This document shows, in pieces, positions 22,206 through 32,036 of a DNA stretch of 64,000 bases. The notes beneath the pieces were generated by a model that searched no databases, was not told where the DNA came from, and saw nothing but the letters and a program-made list of their open reading frames with translations. The number at the start of each line of letters is the position of its first letter. The stretch's first letter is position 1. The stretch comes from Vigna angularis (taxonomy: Eukaryota > Streptophyta > Magnoliopsida > Fabales > Fabaceae), in contig NC_068974.1 of assembly GCF_016808095.1 (NCBI RefSeq), forward strand, positions 13,950,001 through 14,014,000, in the 5' to 3' direction. Both the position numbers and the translations under genes were made by a program.

Positions 22206-24629
22206 TCAAGTTTGATTCTTGATGTTGCAGTGCCTCTTCTTGTCATGACACCAACATCCTCTCAGTAATTTCCTAGTCACCAATTTGACTCTCCTAGAAT
22301 ATGGAGCCTCTATCTCAAGCACTCCATTTATCTTTATGTTCTTGATGACCCATAACCTATTCTTGAATCTCACTGGTTTTCCAGGTTTGGGCTCATCGCT
22401 TGCCATCACAGGATTTTGGTGAACTAGTTCCTCTTCCTTTTCTTCTTCTTCTCCCTTTACTCTTGGAGATAAACAACTAAGGCTCCTCTTTACCAACTTG
22501 GCAGCTTGCTTTGTTAGACTAGTAATTGATAGAAGTTCATCTGTAGCTTCAAGACTAGTCTCTTTTTCATGATTTTGCTGCTCAACCCCAAAGACGTTGA
22601 AAGTCACCTCCTCATCTTGGTCCTTTAATTTCACTGTTCCTTCTTCCACATGAATGACAACCTTTGCTGTCTTCATGAAAGGTCTTCCAAGTATGAGTTG
22701 TATATCTACATCTTCTTCCATGTCCATAACTACAAAATCCACCGGGAATTGGAGTTTATCTATTTTGACCACCACATCTTCCACGACACCATACGGATAC
22801 TTGATGGATCTGTCCGCCAGCTGCAGCATCATTTTTGTAGGCTTGACTTCAAGACCACCAATCTTCTTAAGCATAGATAGGGGCATCAGATTGATACTAG
22901 CCCCCAAGTCAACGAGAGCCTTCCCTATATCATGGTCTCCAATTGTGCACGGGATGGTGAAACTCCCCGGATCTTTAAATTTTGGAGGAAGAGTCTTTTG
23001 CATGATGGCACTGCAATTTCCCTGTACTTCAATTGTTTCCTCATCTAAATATTTCTTCTTGCTGAGGATTTGCTTCATGTACTTCGCATAAGCAGGAATT
23101 TGTTGCAGTGCTTCGGTCAATGGCATGGTGATCTCAAGTTGATCAAATATTTGCTTGAATCGAGCCAACTGTTTCTCCTTCCCTTTAGTAGATGGGATTT
23201 TTGGGTAAGGGAGGTGTTTCACTATTTCTTTCTCTTTTTGCTTTTTCTCTTTTTCTTTTCCTTTATTTTCTTCTTCTCTCCCAACAATCTCTTGATCTAT
23301 TTCCTTGTGTGCTTGAATCTCATCTTCATTGCTTCTGTTTTCTTTATTTGGCAGTTGTTTCTTGTAATCAACCCCAACCTCTTTTCCACTTCTTGTTGTA
23401 ATGACATTGCATTCCTCCTTAGGGTTAACTTCATTGTTGGCCACAAAATTCTTTTCAGGTTTTTCCTCGAGCTTCTTAACAAGTTGACCCACTTGTATCT
23501 CCAGATTTCTAATGGAAGCTTCAGTGCTCTTGTGGTTGGAGATGGACACTTTCATAAACTGCTGAAGAGTGTCCTCTAACTTTGAGGTCCTGTCAGATAC
23601 GGAGGGATGTGGTTGATATTGTTGTTGAGGTGGTATGTTTGATGGCCCAACTTGTCCTTGGCCCATGCTTGGGTGAGGTCTCCATCCTTGGTTGTAGTTA
23701 CCTTGGCGGTCTTGATTACCCATATAATTCACCTCTTGGAAATTGGCTTGCATGGCACACTGACCATTTATATGATCTCCACCACATAGCTCACAACCTT
23801 GATGTTGAACTTGCGAAACATTCTGGAGCTCTTTAGGGAGTTGAGAGAGCTTGTTCATGAGAGCTTCGAGTTGTTGGGTCATTATTTTGTTTTGAGCTAA
23901 CAAGGCGTCCTGAGATTGTAGTTGAAAAACACCTTTTTGTTGGAGTTGAGCCCTTTCATTTTGCACTTCATTGTCATTAGAAGCCATATTCTCTATCAGC
24001 TCATGTGCTTCTTCAGGTGTCTTCCATCTGATGTTTCCTCCAGCTGAGGCATCCAACATTAATTTGGTTTGGGATTTAAGGCCTCCCAAAAACATATTCA
24101 GGACGGTAGGCTCATCAAACCCATGAGTGGGCGTCCTTCGTAGTAAGCCCTTGAACCTATCCCATGCTTGGCTCAAAGTTTCACTACCATCTTGCTGAAA
24201 AGATGAGATTTCCTGCTTCCCTTTATTAACTTTTGACTGTGGGAAGTATTTGTTGAGGAACTTGGCAACCACGTCCTCCCATGCCGTGAAGCTATTCTCA
24301 GGAAAAGAATTCAACCACACCTTGGCGTTTCCTACCAACGAGAATGGAAACAGGCTCAGCCTTATAGCTTCATCAGGAACATCATGAATCTTCACAGTAT
24401 TACATATCTCAATGAAGGTGGCCAAATGATTGTACGGATTCTCATGAGAAAGGCCCTGGAACTGATTGTTCTGCACCAAATGGATGAGAGCAGGCTTTAT
24501 CTCCATGTTGGCGGCATTAACTCTTGGCCTAGAAATGCTGTTAAAGTGAAGAGGCCCTGAGAATGTAGAATAGTCCTCCAAGGTGCGTCTAGCTTGGCCA
24601 TCACCATGACCATTTGGATTGGCGGCCAT
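22206..24629 (-). CDS. Gypsy gag-protease polyprotein (element A)
   Basis: An uninterrupted 807-codon frame. In order: gag capsid domain (about residues 40-200; SLVGNAKVWLNSFP, WDRFKGLLRRTPTHG), zinc knuckle CELCGGDHINGQC near residue 280, coiled or Gln-rich linker, ITTRSGKEVG near residue 410, Lys/Glu-rich spacer, then aspartic protease with the active site LVDLGASINLMPLS near residue 580 and LILGRPFMKTAKV. The tail after the protease is unassigned, and no polymerase follows. Upstream of the ATG at 24629, gag-like residues (LLFDPEVEK) occur in another frame from an ATG near 24734, so the natural N-terminus seems to have been lost by frameshift. The protein would make particles; polymerase would have to come from a related element (inference). 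Confidence 0.85.
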   Translation of the reverse strand: MAANPNGHGDGQARRTLEDYSTFSGPLHFNSISRPRVNAANMEIKPALIHLVQNNQFQGLSHENPYNHLATFIEICNTVKIHDVPDEAIRLSLFPFSLVGNAKVWLNSFPENSFTAWEDVVAKFLNKYFPQSKVNKGKQEISSFQQDGSETLSQAWDRFKGLLRRTPTHGFDEPTVLNMFLGGLKSQTKLMLDASAGGNIRWKTPEEAHELIENMASNDNEVQNERAQLQQKGVFQLQSQDALLAQNKIMTQQLEALMNKLSQLPKELQNVSQVQHQGCELCGGDHINGQCAMQANFQEVNYMGNQDRQGNYNQGWRPHPSMGQGQVGPSNIPPQQQYQPHPSVSDRTSKLEDTLQQFMKVSISNHKSTEASIRNLEIQVGQLVKKLEEKPEKNFVANNEVNPKEECNVITTRSGKEVGVDYKKQLPNKENRSNEDEIQAHKEIDQEIVGREEENKGKEKEKKQKEKEIVKHLPYPKIPSTKGKEKQLARFKQIFDQLEITMPLTEALQQIPAYAKYMKQILSKKKYLDEETIEVQGNCSAIMQKTLPPKFKDPGSFTIPCTIGDHDIGKALVDLGASINLMPLSMLKKIGGLEVKPTKMMLQLADRSIKYPYGVVEDVVVKIDKLQFPVDFVVMDMEEDVDIQLILGRPFMKTAKVVIHVEEGTVKLKDQDEEVTFNVFGVEQQNHEKETSLEATDELLSITSLTKQAAKLVKRSLSCLSPRVKGEEEEKEEELVHQNPVMASDEPKPGKPVRFKNRLWVIKNIKINGVLEIEAPYSRRVKLVTRKLLRGCWCHDKKRHCNIKNQT

Positions 24630-24872
24630 ATCTTCTCCTTCTACTTTTGTTTCTACGGGCAGTTTTTCTCAACTTCAGGGTCAAAAAGGAGGGGTTCAGA
24701 TGATGTTGTGCTCCTAGTACGGATTGTGCCCTGCATACACTAGAGACAACAATACTAGAGCACCAAGTTATCCGAAAATAAAAGAAAACAAAAATTATTC
24801 ACTGTAAAAAGAATATAAGAATAAAGCCTAAGTTGGTTAGAAACACACAAAAGTATAGTATTAACCACGAGT

Positions 24873-24890
24873 CCCCGGCAACGGCGCCAA
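24873..24890 (-). other. Primer-binding region of element A
   Basis: On the minus strand it reads TGGCGCCGTTGCCGGGGA, six bases after the LTR end. This fixes the orientation of element A. Confidence 0.8.
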
Positions 24891-24896
24891 AAACTT

Positions 24897-26297
24897 GTTA
24901 ACTTTCTGGCAAGTGTACCAAATCGTTCTAAGTAATAAAACCGGTAAGACCGGATATCGTTTCCCAAGAGACTCGTGTCACCAAACAATCGTATAATTTC
25001 CAGCTAACTTAGACTAAAGAATGCTTCATAATTTGTGTTTTTGTGCAATTAAAGTAAACATGAAACATAATTGATAAAAGTGATCTTAGATACTCAAACA
25101 CTAGGAAATGGAAAGATTAGAAATGACATGGAATGGTATTGTTGGGGGTATGATTTCACCTACTTCACTCTTATGTATAGAAAATCACTTCCTCTTCATT
25201 AATATGCCAATGTCAATCTACTAAATTACTCAAACCCAATTCCTTGGTAGAGAGAGCCTAGACTTCCTTATTAGGTTCCAATCCCTTGGAAAACCTAACA
25301 ATTATTTCTGCATTAAGAATTGAGATCTTAAGACAACCAAAGGTCCTAGCTCTATTACTAGATACTATTTCCTTTAGGTGTTTAATCCAAGTCCAGATTT
25401 ACCCATCATTTTCCAATATCAAGCAAACCCTAAAATCATGTAATGGGTAGCAATTTCACAACAAGCATTAAGAAAAGGAATTAAACACTAACAATAAATG
25501 AAAGAGGCATAAATTCATTCAAAACATAGTGGTTTACATAAGATTTCAGTGGCTACATCAATCCCCCAACAATAATGAAACTAGCTCTCCATGAATGGAG
25601 AGCTCAAGCTTACAACAATGGTGGAAATGGAAGAAGGAGGAAGACCCAAGGTTGAAGAAGGACTGTTTCCACAGCTCCTAGCTCGCCTCCAAGAGCTCCA
25701 ATTGAGAGAAATCGTGTTTGGGCAGCCAAAGATCCCAACCCCTTCGCGTTTTAGGGTTAAATAAGCTAGATCTGACACATCAGCAAAAGTCGCGCCCGGG
25801 CGCCCTCTCAGTCGCGCCCGGGCGCGAGCCTCTCGGAAAAAGTCGCGCTTGGGCGCCCCGTTTCTCACGCCCGGGCGCAAGCTTCTCGCAAAAAGTCGCG
25901 CCCGGGCGCCCCTTTTTCACGCCCGGGCGCGACCAGCACACAAAACTAGCACCTGGTCACTTTTCTGTGCAGAAACTGGCCCTGGTGCAGTCGCGCTTGG
26001 GCGCCCCTCAGCCAGGGGGGCACGGCCTTACTTTTCAGCACTGCATCATTTTCACTTTTTCTGCAGATCTGCTTGCTTCTCATGCTTGGTTCAGCTTTAG
26101 ACATTATTGGAGACTCTTCCAAGCTCATTATTAGCTACAAAATAAGGGATTATTGATGAAAGCACATCAAAGTAGCCAAAGATACACTTATTTAGAAAAC
26201 AAGACAAAAGAAGAGGATTAAGCAAGTTATAAGTCAGAAAGGAGTTGATTTTGCTACTAAAATGATGCTTAAAAGATGGTAAAATTTAGCATTATCA
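24897..26297 (-). repeat. 5' LTR of element A
   Basis: 1401 bp, TGATAATG...TTAACA on the minus strand. The portion 24897 to about 25787 aligns with the 3' copy at 19017-19913 with only scattered base changes, indicating a fairly recent insertion. The rest carries the GCGCCCGGGCGC array at 25788-26020 and is absent from the 3' copy. A TATA-like TTATTTAAC (minus) lies near 25757-25766, just after the array in the direction of transcription. Confidence 0.85.
25788..26020. repeat. GC-rich palindrome array in the element A LTR
   Basis: Roughly nine GCGCCCGGGCGC-type palindromes, some with one mismatch, spaced 15-40 bp apart. In transcriptional orientation (minus) the array ends about 25 bp before a TATA-like TTATTTAAC. 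Confidence 0.9.
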
Positions 26298-26774
26298 CTT
26301 CATCACGGATTCCATTTGTAGTAGCAATTCCAATTTACATTTGGCTTGAGGAGAGAATGTGGGTCATGGTTAATGGTAGAAAAGTTTTATTTTCTTTTAT
26401 TTCTTTTGCCTTGGAATATTTTATATTGTATGTTTAAATGCTTTTCTTCTTTTTGGTGGTGAATGTGTAGGATAGATGACAATATTGTGCATTTAATGTT
26501 TTAGTGTAACCGTTGCATTTTTACAGCTTGAATTGTGTTTGGATATTTATCTGTTGTAGTTTCATTTTAATGCTTTTATTTATATTCGGTTGTGTTTAAT
26601 TTTCATTTTTTTAGTTCAATTGCATTCACAAAAACATTTTCAAACCCCCCCACTGCGTGTTTGACCTGAGACTTGAACCAAATTTGGTCCTTGAGAGACG
26701 ACCTAGGAGTCACTGCCTAGTCTATACTGCATTCTTTTATGCACAATTTTTTGGGAGGTGCGACCCTCTCATCA
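26298..26774 (+). repeat. 5' LTR of element C, 5'-truncated
   Basis: Matches 35148-35573 of the 3' LTR and ends in the same CCCTCTCATCA. About 1.6 kb of the LTR upstream is missing. The break coincides exactly with the outer end of element A's LTR. Confidence 0.8.
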
Positions 26775-26777
26775 AAA

Positions 26778-26795
26778 TGGCGCTGTTGCCGGGGA
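26778..26795 (+). other. Primer-binding region of element C
   Basis: TGGCGCTGTTGCCGGGGA, three bases after the LTR end. It differs by one base from the signature at 10629 and 24873. Confidence 0.8.
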
Positions 26796-26948
26796 ACAAT
26801 GGTTCGGTCTTAGGTTTTTGTTGTGTTTATGTGTGTTGTGTTTTGTCTTGTATGTTTGAGTGCGTGTGATTTGTTTGATTAGGTTGTTTTGTGTGTTCAA
26901 AATTTTTGTGATATCGTTTCATGATTTTAGGGTGTTGTGACTTAGTGC

Positions 26949-28391
26949 ATGACTAGGGGAAATCCTGGGGCTATACCACCCTTTGATCCTGAGATTGATA
27001 GAACTTTTCATAGGTTAGCTAGGCATTCTAGAAATTTATCTTTAGAGTCTGTTTTTGAGTCTGTTCCATTGGATACTGTGCATCCCACTGCTGAGTACTT
27101 TGTGCATACTGCATCTACTGCATCTGTTGCATCTGCACGTGATTCTGATTCTGATTCTGTTGTTTTTCACACTGAGAACAATATGGCACAACCTCCACCT
27201 CGTGGGAGGACCTTTAGGGAGATGGCTGCACCTGATTTCGATATCGAAAGCTTGTGCATCCAATATCCTGATGAGGACGTTCCATTTGTTCTCAAGACTG
27301 GACTGATCCATTTGTTGCCCAAGTTTCACGGTCTTGCAGGTGAGAGTCCTCATAAGCATTTGAAGGAATTCCACATTGTCTGTTCTAGTATAAAACCACA
27401 TGATGTTCCTGAAGAGCACCTCTTCTTGAAGGCATTCCCTCATTCATTGGAAAATGTTGCCAAGGATTGGTTGTATGGTTTGGCGCCTAGATCCGTCACT
27501 AGCTGGGATGATCTGAAGAGGCTGTTCTTAGATAAATTTTTTCCAGCAGCCCGGACCACAGCTATCAGAAAAGACATAACTGGGATTAGGCAGCTTGGTG
27601 GAGAGAACTTATATGAGTATTGGGAGAGATTCAAGACACTTTGTGCTAGTTGTCCCCACCATCAGATACCTGAGCATCTCCTTGTCCAGTATTTCTATGA
27701 GGGTTTGAACAACATGGACCGTGGTATGATTGATGCTGCCAGTGGTGGAGCTATTGGAGACACCACACCTGCTGAGGCCAGGCAATTGATTGAGAAGATG
27801 GCCTCCAACTCCCAGCAGTTTAGCACCAGGAATGATACCATTGTGGTGAGGGGCGTACATGATGTTGTTGCCCAGTCTTTATCAGCTGTTGAAAGCAAGT
27901 TGGAAGGAAAGATTGACTCTCTTACGAAGATGGTGACACAGTTGACTACCAACCAGAGATCTGCAGCTCCATCTGCATCTGTTGCACGGCTATGTGCTAT
28001 TTGTCCTTCCAGTGACCACTATACAGATGCTTGTCCTTCTTTGCAGCAATCTGCTGCCTCTGATGCGCCTCAGGCTTATGCTACGAACATCTACAACAAT
28101 AGGCAGCAACAACAGCAAAATCATGACTTATCCAGCAACAGGTACAACCCAGGGTGGAGGAATCACCCCAATCTGAGATGGAACAATGCGCCACAGCATC
28201 AACAGCAGGCACCACCTTTCCAGAATGCTGGAGCACCTAACAGATATGTGCCTCCACCTATGCAACAACACCAGAGGCAACAACAAGAGCAAGAGGCACC
28301 TGCCCAACCAGCTGCCCACCCTTCCACTTCGTCTGAACCTTCATTGGAAGAGTTAGTGAGACAGATGACTATGCAAAACCTACAGTTTTAG
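26949..28391 (+). CDS. Gypsy gag (element C)
   Basis: 480 codons. The capsid-type gag domain lies at about residues 115-260, with HLKEFHIVCSSIKP, AKDWLYGLAP and YEYWERFKTLC. A zinc knuckle CAICPSSDHYTDAC is near residue 348, followed by a Gln/Asn-rich linker. It ends in a TAG at 28389-28391. The next frame is open again in the same phase after this single codon, and the residues on either side look like one continuous gag C-terminus (compare LEELVRQMTMQ here with LEDTLQQFMKVS in element A), so the stop is either a nonsense mutation or a read-through site. Confidence 0.85.
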   Translation: MTRGNPGAIPPFDPEIDRTFHRLARHSRNLSLESVFESVPLDTVHPTAEYFVHTASTASVASARDSDSDSVVFHTENNMAQPPPRGRTFREMAAPDFDIESLCIQYPDEDVPFVLKTGLIHLLPKFHGLAGESPHKHLKEFHIVCSSIKPHDVPEEHLFLKAFPHSLENVAKDWLYGLAPRSVTSWDDLKRLFLDKFFPAARTTAIRKDITGIRQLGGENLYEYWERFKTLCASCPHHQIPEHLLVQYFYEGLNNMDRGMIDAASGGAIGDTTPAEARQLIEKMASNSQQFSTRNDTIVVRGVHDVVAQSLSAVESKLEGKIDSLTKMVTQLTTNQRSAAPSASVARLCAICPSSDHYTDACPSLQQSAASDAPQAYATNIYNNRQQQQQNHDLSSNRYNPGWRNHPNLRWNNAPQHQQQAPPFQNAGAPNRYVPPPMQQHQRQQQEQEAPAQPAAHPSTSSEPSLEELVRQMTMQNLQF

Positions 28392-28400
28392 AAAGATAAC

Positions 28401-31400
28401 ATGCAATTTCAGCAGGAGACTAGAGCTTCCATACAGAGTCTCACTAACCAGATGGGTCAGATGGCTACTCAGATAAACCAGGCGCAGTCTCAGAATTCGG
28501 ATAAGTTACCATCCCAGACTGTGCAGAACCCAAGGAATGTGAGTGCCATAACCCTTAGATCAGGGAAGCAGATTTTTGTGCCTTCAGAGCCCGCTTCTAC
28601 ACCTACACCCATGCCTGCTACTTGTCCTAGAAAGAACGACCATGACGGTCCGACCAAGGCATTTGAGGTGGGTGAATCTTCTTCTCCAACCGGTGGTTCT
28701 TCTTCAAGTGGATCTTCTCCCTCTTCCACCACCACCACTGCCGCACCTTCTCCATTGGTTGACCGACCTATCCCTCTACCATTCCCTTCACGGGAACTTC
28801 CTAGCAAAAAGATGGAAGATGTGGATAAGGAAATTCTGGAGACCTTCAGGAAGGTAGAGGTGAACATACCTCTACTCGATGCCATCAAGCAGATACCGAA
28901 GTATGCCAAATTCTTGAAGGAGCTGTGCACACACAAGAGGAGGATGAAGGGAAATGAGAAGATTAGCATGGGAAGGAATGTATCTGCGCTTATTGGTAAG
29001 TCGGTCCCGCACATCCCTGAAAAGTGCAAGGACCCAGGTATATTTTGCATTCCTTGTGTGATTGGAAACAATAAATTTGAAAATGCCATGCTTGATTTGG
29101 GTGCTTCTGTTAATGTCATGCCTTTGTCTATATATGCATCTTTGTCTCTTGGTCCTTTGCAAACCACGGGTGTGGTCATTCAGTTGGCCAATAGGAGTGT
29201 TACCCACCCAGCAGGTTTCATAGAGGATGTCTTGGTTAGGGTTGGTGAATTGATTTTTCCTGCTGACTTTTATGTTTTGGAAATGGAGGAGGGATTCTCT
29301 CATGGATCCGCTCCCATTATCTTAGGTAGGCCATTCTTAAAAACTGCCCAAACTAAGATTGATGTGTATGCTGGAACTTTGTCTATGGAATTTGCTGATA
29401 TTGTTGTTCATTTTAATATCCTTGATGCAATGAAATTTCCAGCTGAGGACCATTCTCTGTTTAGGATCGATGCATTGGATGACATTATTGATAAATATGT
29501 TGTTGATGATTTTGATTCTATGCATAAGAAAGAGCATTCTTTTCTATCTTCTCTACATACATGCATTGAATCTGAATTTGAGAATGATGTTGATTTTGAA
29601 GAGAATTTTGATATCCATGATGTTGATGATGTTTTTGATATGGATGATGTTGATAATGTAATTGTCATGGATATGGATTTGGAGCTTGATGAGATAGGTG
29701 TTCCGCCTTTACCTGTGAATTCTTTGGAGTCAGAATGCACTAACCACTTTGTAGGAAGTACAAATGAATCTGACTTGCAGGCACCTACTCTTGAGTTGAA
29801 ACAACTCCCAGATAACCTCAAGTACGTGTACTTGGAGGATGATGAGAAGAAACCGGTGATCATTTCCACCTCCCTTGATTCTGTTCAAGAGGAGAAGTTG
29901 CTTGGTGTGCTGAGGAAGCACAAGAAGGCCATTGGTTGGAGTTTGGCTGACATACCTGGTATTAGCCCATCCACATGCATGCATAGAATTCTTTTGGAAG
30001 ATGGGGCAAGGCCAGTGAGACAGCCACAAAGAAGGCAAAACCCCGTGATCATGGACGTCATCAAGAAGGAGGTGACCAAGCTTTTGCAAGCTGGGATCAT
30101 CTACCCTATTTCAGACAGTCAGTGGGTTAGCCCCATCCATGTTGTGCCCAAGAAAACTGGCCTCACTGTGGTGAAGAATGAGAGGGATGAGCTTATCCCA
30201 GCTAGAGTGCAGAACAGTTGGAGAGTCTGCATTGACTATAGGAGGCTCAACCAAGCAACCAGGAAAGATCATTTCCCCCTGCCATTCATTGATCAGATGC
30301 TGGAGCGCCTGGCAGGTAAATCTCATTATTGTTTTCTTGATGGTTTTTCTGGTTACTTTCAAATAAATATTGCGCCTGAGGATCAAGAAAAAACCACATT
30401 CACCTGTCCCTTTGGCACTTTTGCCTATAGGAGGATGCCCTTTGGTCTATGCAACGCCCCTGGTACCTTCCAGCGGTGCATGCTTAGCATTTTTAGCGAC
30501 TTTCTTGAGAATTGCATAGAGGTGTTTATGGATGATTTTACTGTGTATGGATCCTCCTTTGATGCATGTTTAGACAGTCTGGAAAAAGTTTTGAAAAGAT
30601 GCATAGAAACAAACCTTGTTCTCAATTTTGAGAAATGTCACTTCATGGTTGGACAAGGTTTGGTTCTAGGACATATCATTTCTGAAAAGGGAATAGAGGT
30701 AGACCCTGCTAAGATATCTGTGATTTCGCAGTTGCCTTACCCCTCTTGCGTGCGAGAGGTGCGATCTTTTCTTGGACATGCAGGTTTCTACAGGCGCTTC
30801 ATCAAAGATTTCAGCAAGAAGGCGCTTCCCTTGTCCAGACTGCTGCAGAAAGATATTGACTTTTCTTTTGATGAAAGATGCAAGCAGGCGTTTGATTGCC
30901 TGAAGGAAGCTTTGACTACCGCCCCTATCATTCAGGCACCGGATTGGACAACCCCATTTGAGCTCATGTGTGATGCGTCTAATTATGCATTAGGGGCTGT
31001 CTTGACACAGAAAATTGACAAGCTGCCGAGAGTGATCTACTATGCTTCACGCACTTTGGATGTTGCCCAGGCAAATTATACCACCACTGAAAAAGAGTTG
31101 TTGGCAATTGTTTTTGCCCTTGATAAGTTTAGGTCATATTTGCTTGGATCACCTGTTATTGTGTATACTGACCATGCAGCTCTAAAGTTTCTGTTGAAAA
31201 AGGCGGAGTCAAAGCCTAGATTGATCAGGTGGATGCTACTGCTCCAAGAGTTTGACTTGCAAATTGAAGACCGGAGTGGAGCACGAAATTTGGTTGCAGA
31301 CCACCTAAGCCGGATTGAAAAAGCTGAGAATGAAGCTGATGTGTTGCCCATACAGGATACCTTTCCTGACGAGTGTTTGTTGATGATTTCTTACTCTCAC

Positions 31401-32036
31401 CCCACTCCTTGGTTTGCACACATTGTAAATTATTTGGTTGCTTCTGTTTTTCCTCCCTTAGCATCACGTGCTCAGATTGCTAAAATTAAGAGTGATGCTA
31501 AGTATTATGTTTGGGATGACCCATATCTGTGGAAGTTGTGCAGTGACCAGGTTACTAGGAGATGCATTCCGGACCATGAGATTGACTCGGTCCTGCAATT
31601 TTGTCATGCCTCCTCACCTGGTGGTCATCTGGGGATACAGAGAACAGCTCGCAGGGTGCTGGACTCGAAGTTGCAACTGAATGAATTGGAAGAGATCCGA
31701 TTGGAGGCATATGAAAACTCGAAGTTCTACAAGGAAAGGACAAAGAAGTTCCATGATAGTTCTATTGTTAGAAAGGACTTCGAGGTTGGCCAACAGGTTT
31801 TGTTGTATAACTCTAGACTCGGCCTCATGGGTGGTAAGTTGAGATCAAAATGGACTGGACCTTTTGTTGTGACTAATGTTTATCCTTATGGTGCAGTAGA
31901 AATCCAAGGTCCATCTACAGCTAAAAGCTTCAAGGTGAACGGGCATAGACTAAAGCCCTTCCTCAGCAACCCTTCTTTAGTGGATGTAGTGGTGGAGGAG
32001 ACGTCTTTGGTCCACCCCACCTATCCTCCTATCTGA
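28401..32036 (+). CDS. Gypsy pol (element C): protease, reverse transcriptase, RNase H, integrase remnant
   Basis: 1211 codons without a break. The gag C-terminal tail comes first (ITLRSGKQI), then aspartic protease ([13 protein letters not shown] near residue 230; [11 protein letters not shown] near 310), an acidic spacer, reverse transcriptase ([20 protein letters not shown]; active site VFMDDF near 708), RNase H ([12 protein letters not shown] near 855; [19 protein letters not shown]) and the integrase zinc-binding region ([19 protein letters not shown] near 1067). At about 31660-31670 the sequence passes from RRVLDS straight to [19 protein letters not shown], which belongs to the integrase C-terminal part. 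The DDE catalytic core is therefore missing, and the frame is kept. The protein could copy RNA but should not integrate on its own. Confidence 0.9.
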   Translation: MQFQQETRASIQSLTNQMGQMATQINQAQSQNSDKLPSQTVQNPRNVSAITLRSGKQIFVPSEPASTPTPMPATCPRKNDHDGPTKAFEVGESSSPTGGSSSSGSSPSSTTTTAAPSPLVDRPIPLPFPSRELPSKKMEDVDKEILETFRKVEVNIPLLDAIKQIPKYAKFLKELCTHKRRMKGNEKISMGRNVSALIGKSVPHIPEKCKDPGIFCIPCVIGNNKFENAMLDLGASVNVMPLSIYASLSLGPLQTTGVVIQLANRSVTHPAGFIEDVLVRVGELIFPADFYVLEMEEGFSHGSAPIILGRPFLKTAQTKIDVYAGTLSMEFADIVVHFNILDAMKFPAEDHSLFRIDALDDIIDKYVVDDFDSMHKKEHSFLSSLHTCIESEFENDVDFEENFDIHDVDDVFDMDDVDNVIVMDMDLELDEIGVPPLPVNSLESECTNHFVGSTNESDLQAPTLELKQLPDNLKYVYLEDDEKKPVIISTSLDSVQEEKLLGVLRKHKKAIGWSLADIPGISPSTCMHRILLEDGARPVRQPQRRQNPVIMDVIKKEVTKLLQAGIIYPISDSQWVSPIHVVPKKTGLTVVKNERDELIPARVQNSWRVCIDYRRLNQATRKDHFPLPFIDQMLERLAGKSHYCFLDGFSGYFQINIAPEDQEKTTFTCPFGTFAYRRMPFGLCNAPGTFQRCMLSIFSDFLENCIEVFMDDFTVYGSSFDACLDSLEKVLKRCIETNLVLNFEKCHFMVGQGLVLGHIISEKGIEVDPAKISVISQLPYPSCVREVRSFLGHAGFYRRFIKDFSKKALPLSRLLQKDIDFSFDERCKQAFDCLKEALTTAPIIQAPDWTTPFELMCDASNYALGAVLTQKIDKLPRVIYYASRTLDVAQANYTTTEKELLAIVFALDKFRSYLLGSPVIVYTDHAALKFLLKKAESKPRLIRWMLLLQEFDLQIEDRSGARNLVADHLSRIEKAENEADVLPIQDTFPDECLLMISYSHPTPWFAHIVNYLVASVFPPLASRAQIAKIKSDAKYYVWDDPYLWKLCSDQVTRRCIPDHEIDSVLQFCHASSPGGHLGIQRTARRVLDSKLQLNELEEIRLEAYENSKFYKERTKKFHDSSIVRKDFEVGQQVLLYNSRLGLMGGKLRSKWTGPFVVTNVYPYGAVEIQGPSTAKSFKVNGHRLKPFLSNPSLVDVVVEETSLVHPTYPPI

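Larger units (their letters stand above)
19017..26297 (-). mobile_element. Ty3/gypsy element A, gag-protease only
   Basis: The 5' LTR is at 24897-26297, the primer-binding region at 24873-24890, gag-protease at 24629-22206, a long 3' non-coding region at 22205-19914, and a 5'-truncated 3' LTR at 19913-19017. All are on the minus strand, and LTR ends are TGATAATG...TTAACA. No reverse transcriptase, RNase H or integrase is present, so the element is non-autonomous. The polypurine-like region before the 3' LTR follows a GAGGACAAGC motif near 19930-19940. Flanks do not form a target duplication (TTGAG on the left, CTTCA on the right). Confidence 0.8.

Noticed and set aside
22650..23579. Plus-strand open frames opposite element A gag-protease
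   Set aside because: These are shadows of the 807-codon minus-strand frame, caused by its Lys/Glu-rich composition.
28490..29179. 229-codon minus-strand open frame opposite element C pol
   Set aside because: It overlaps the protease region of pol on the other strand and has no recognisable domain.
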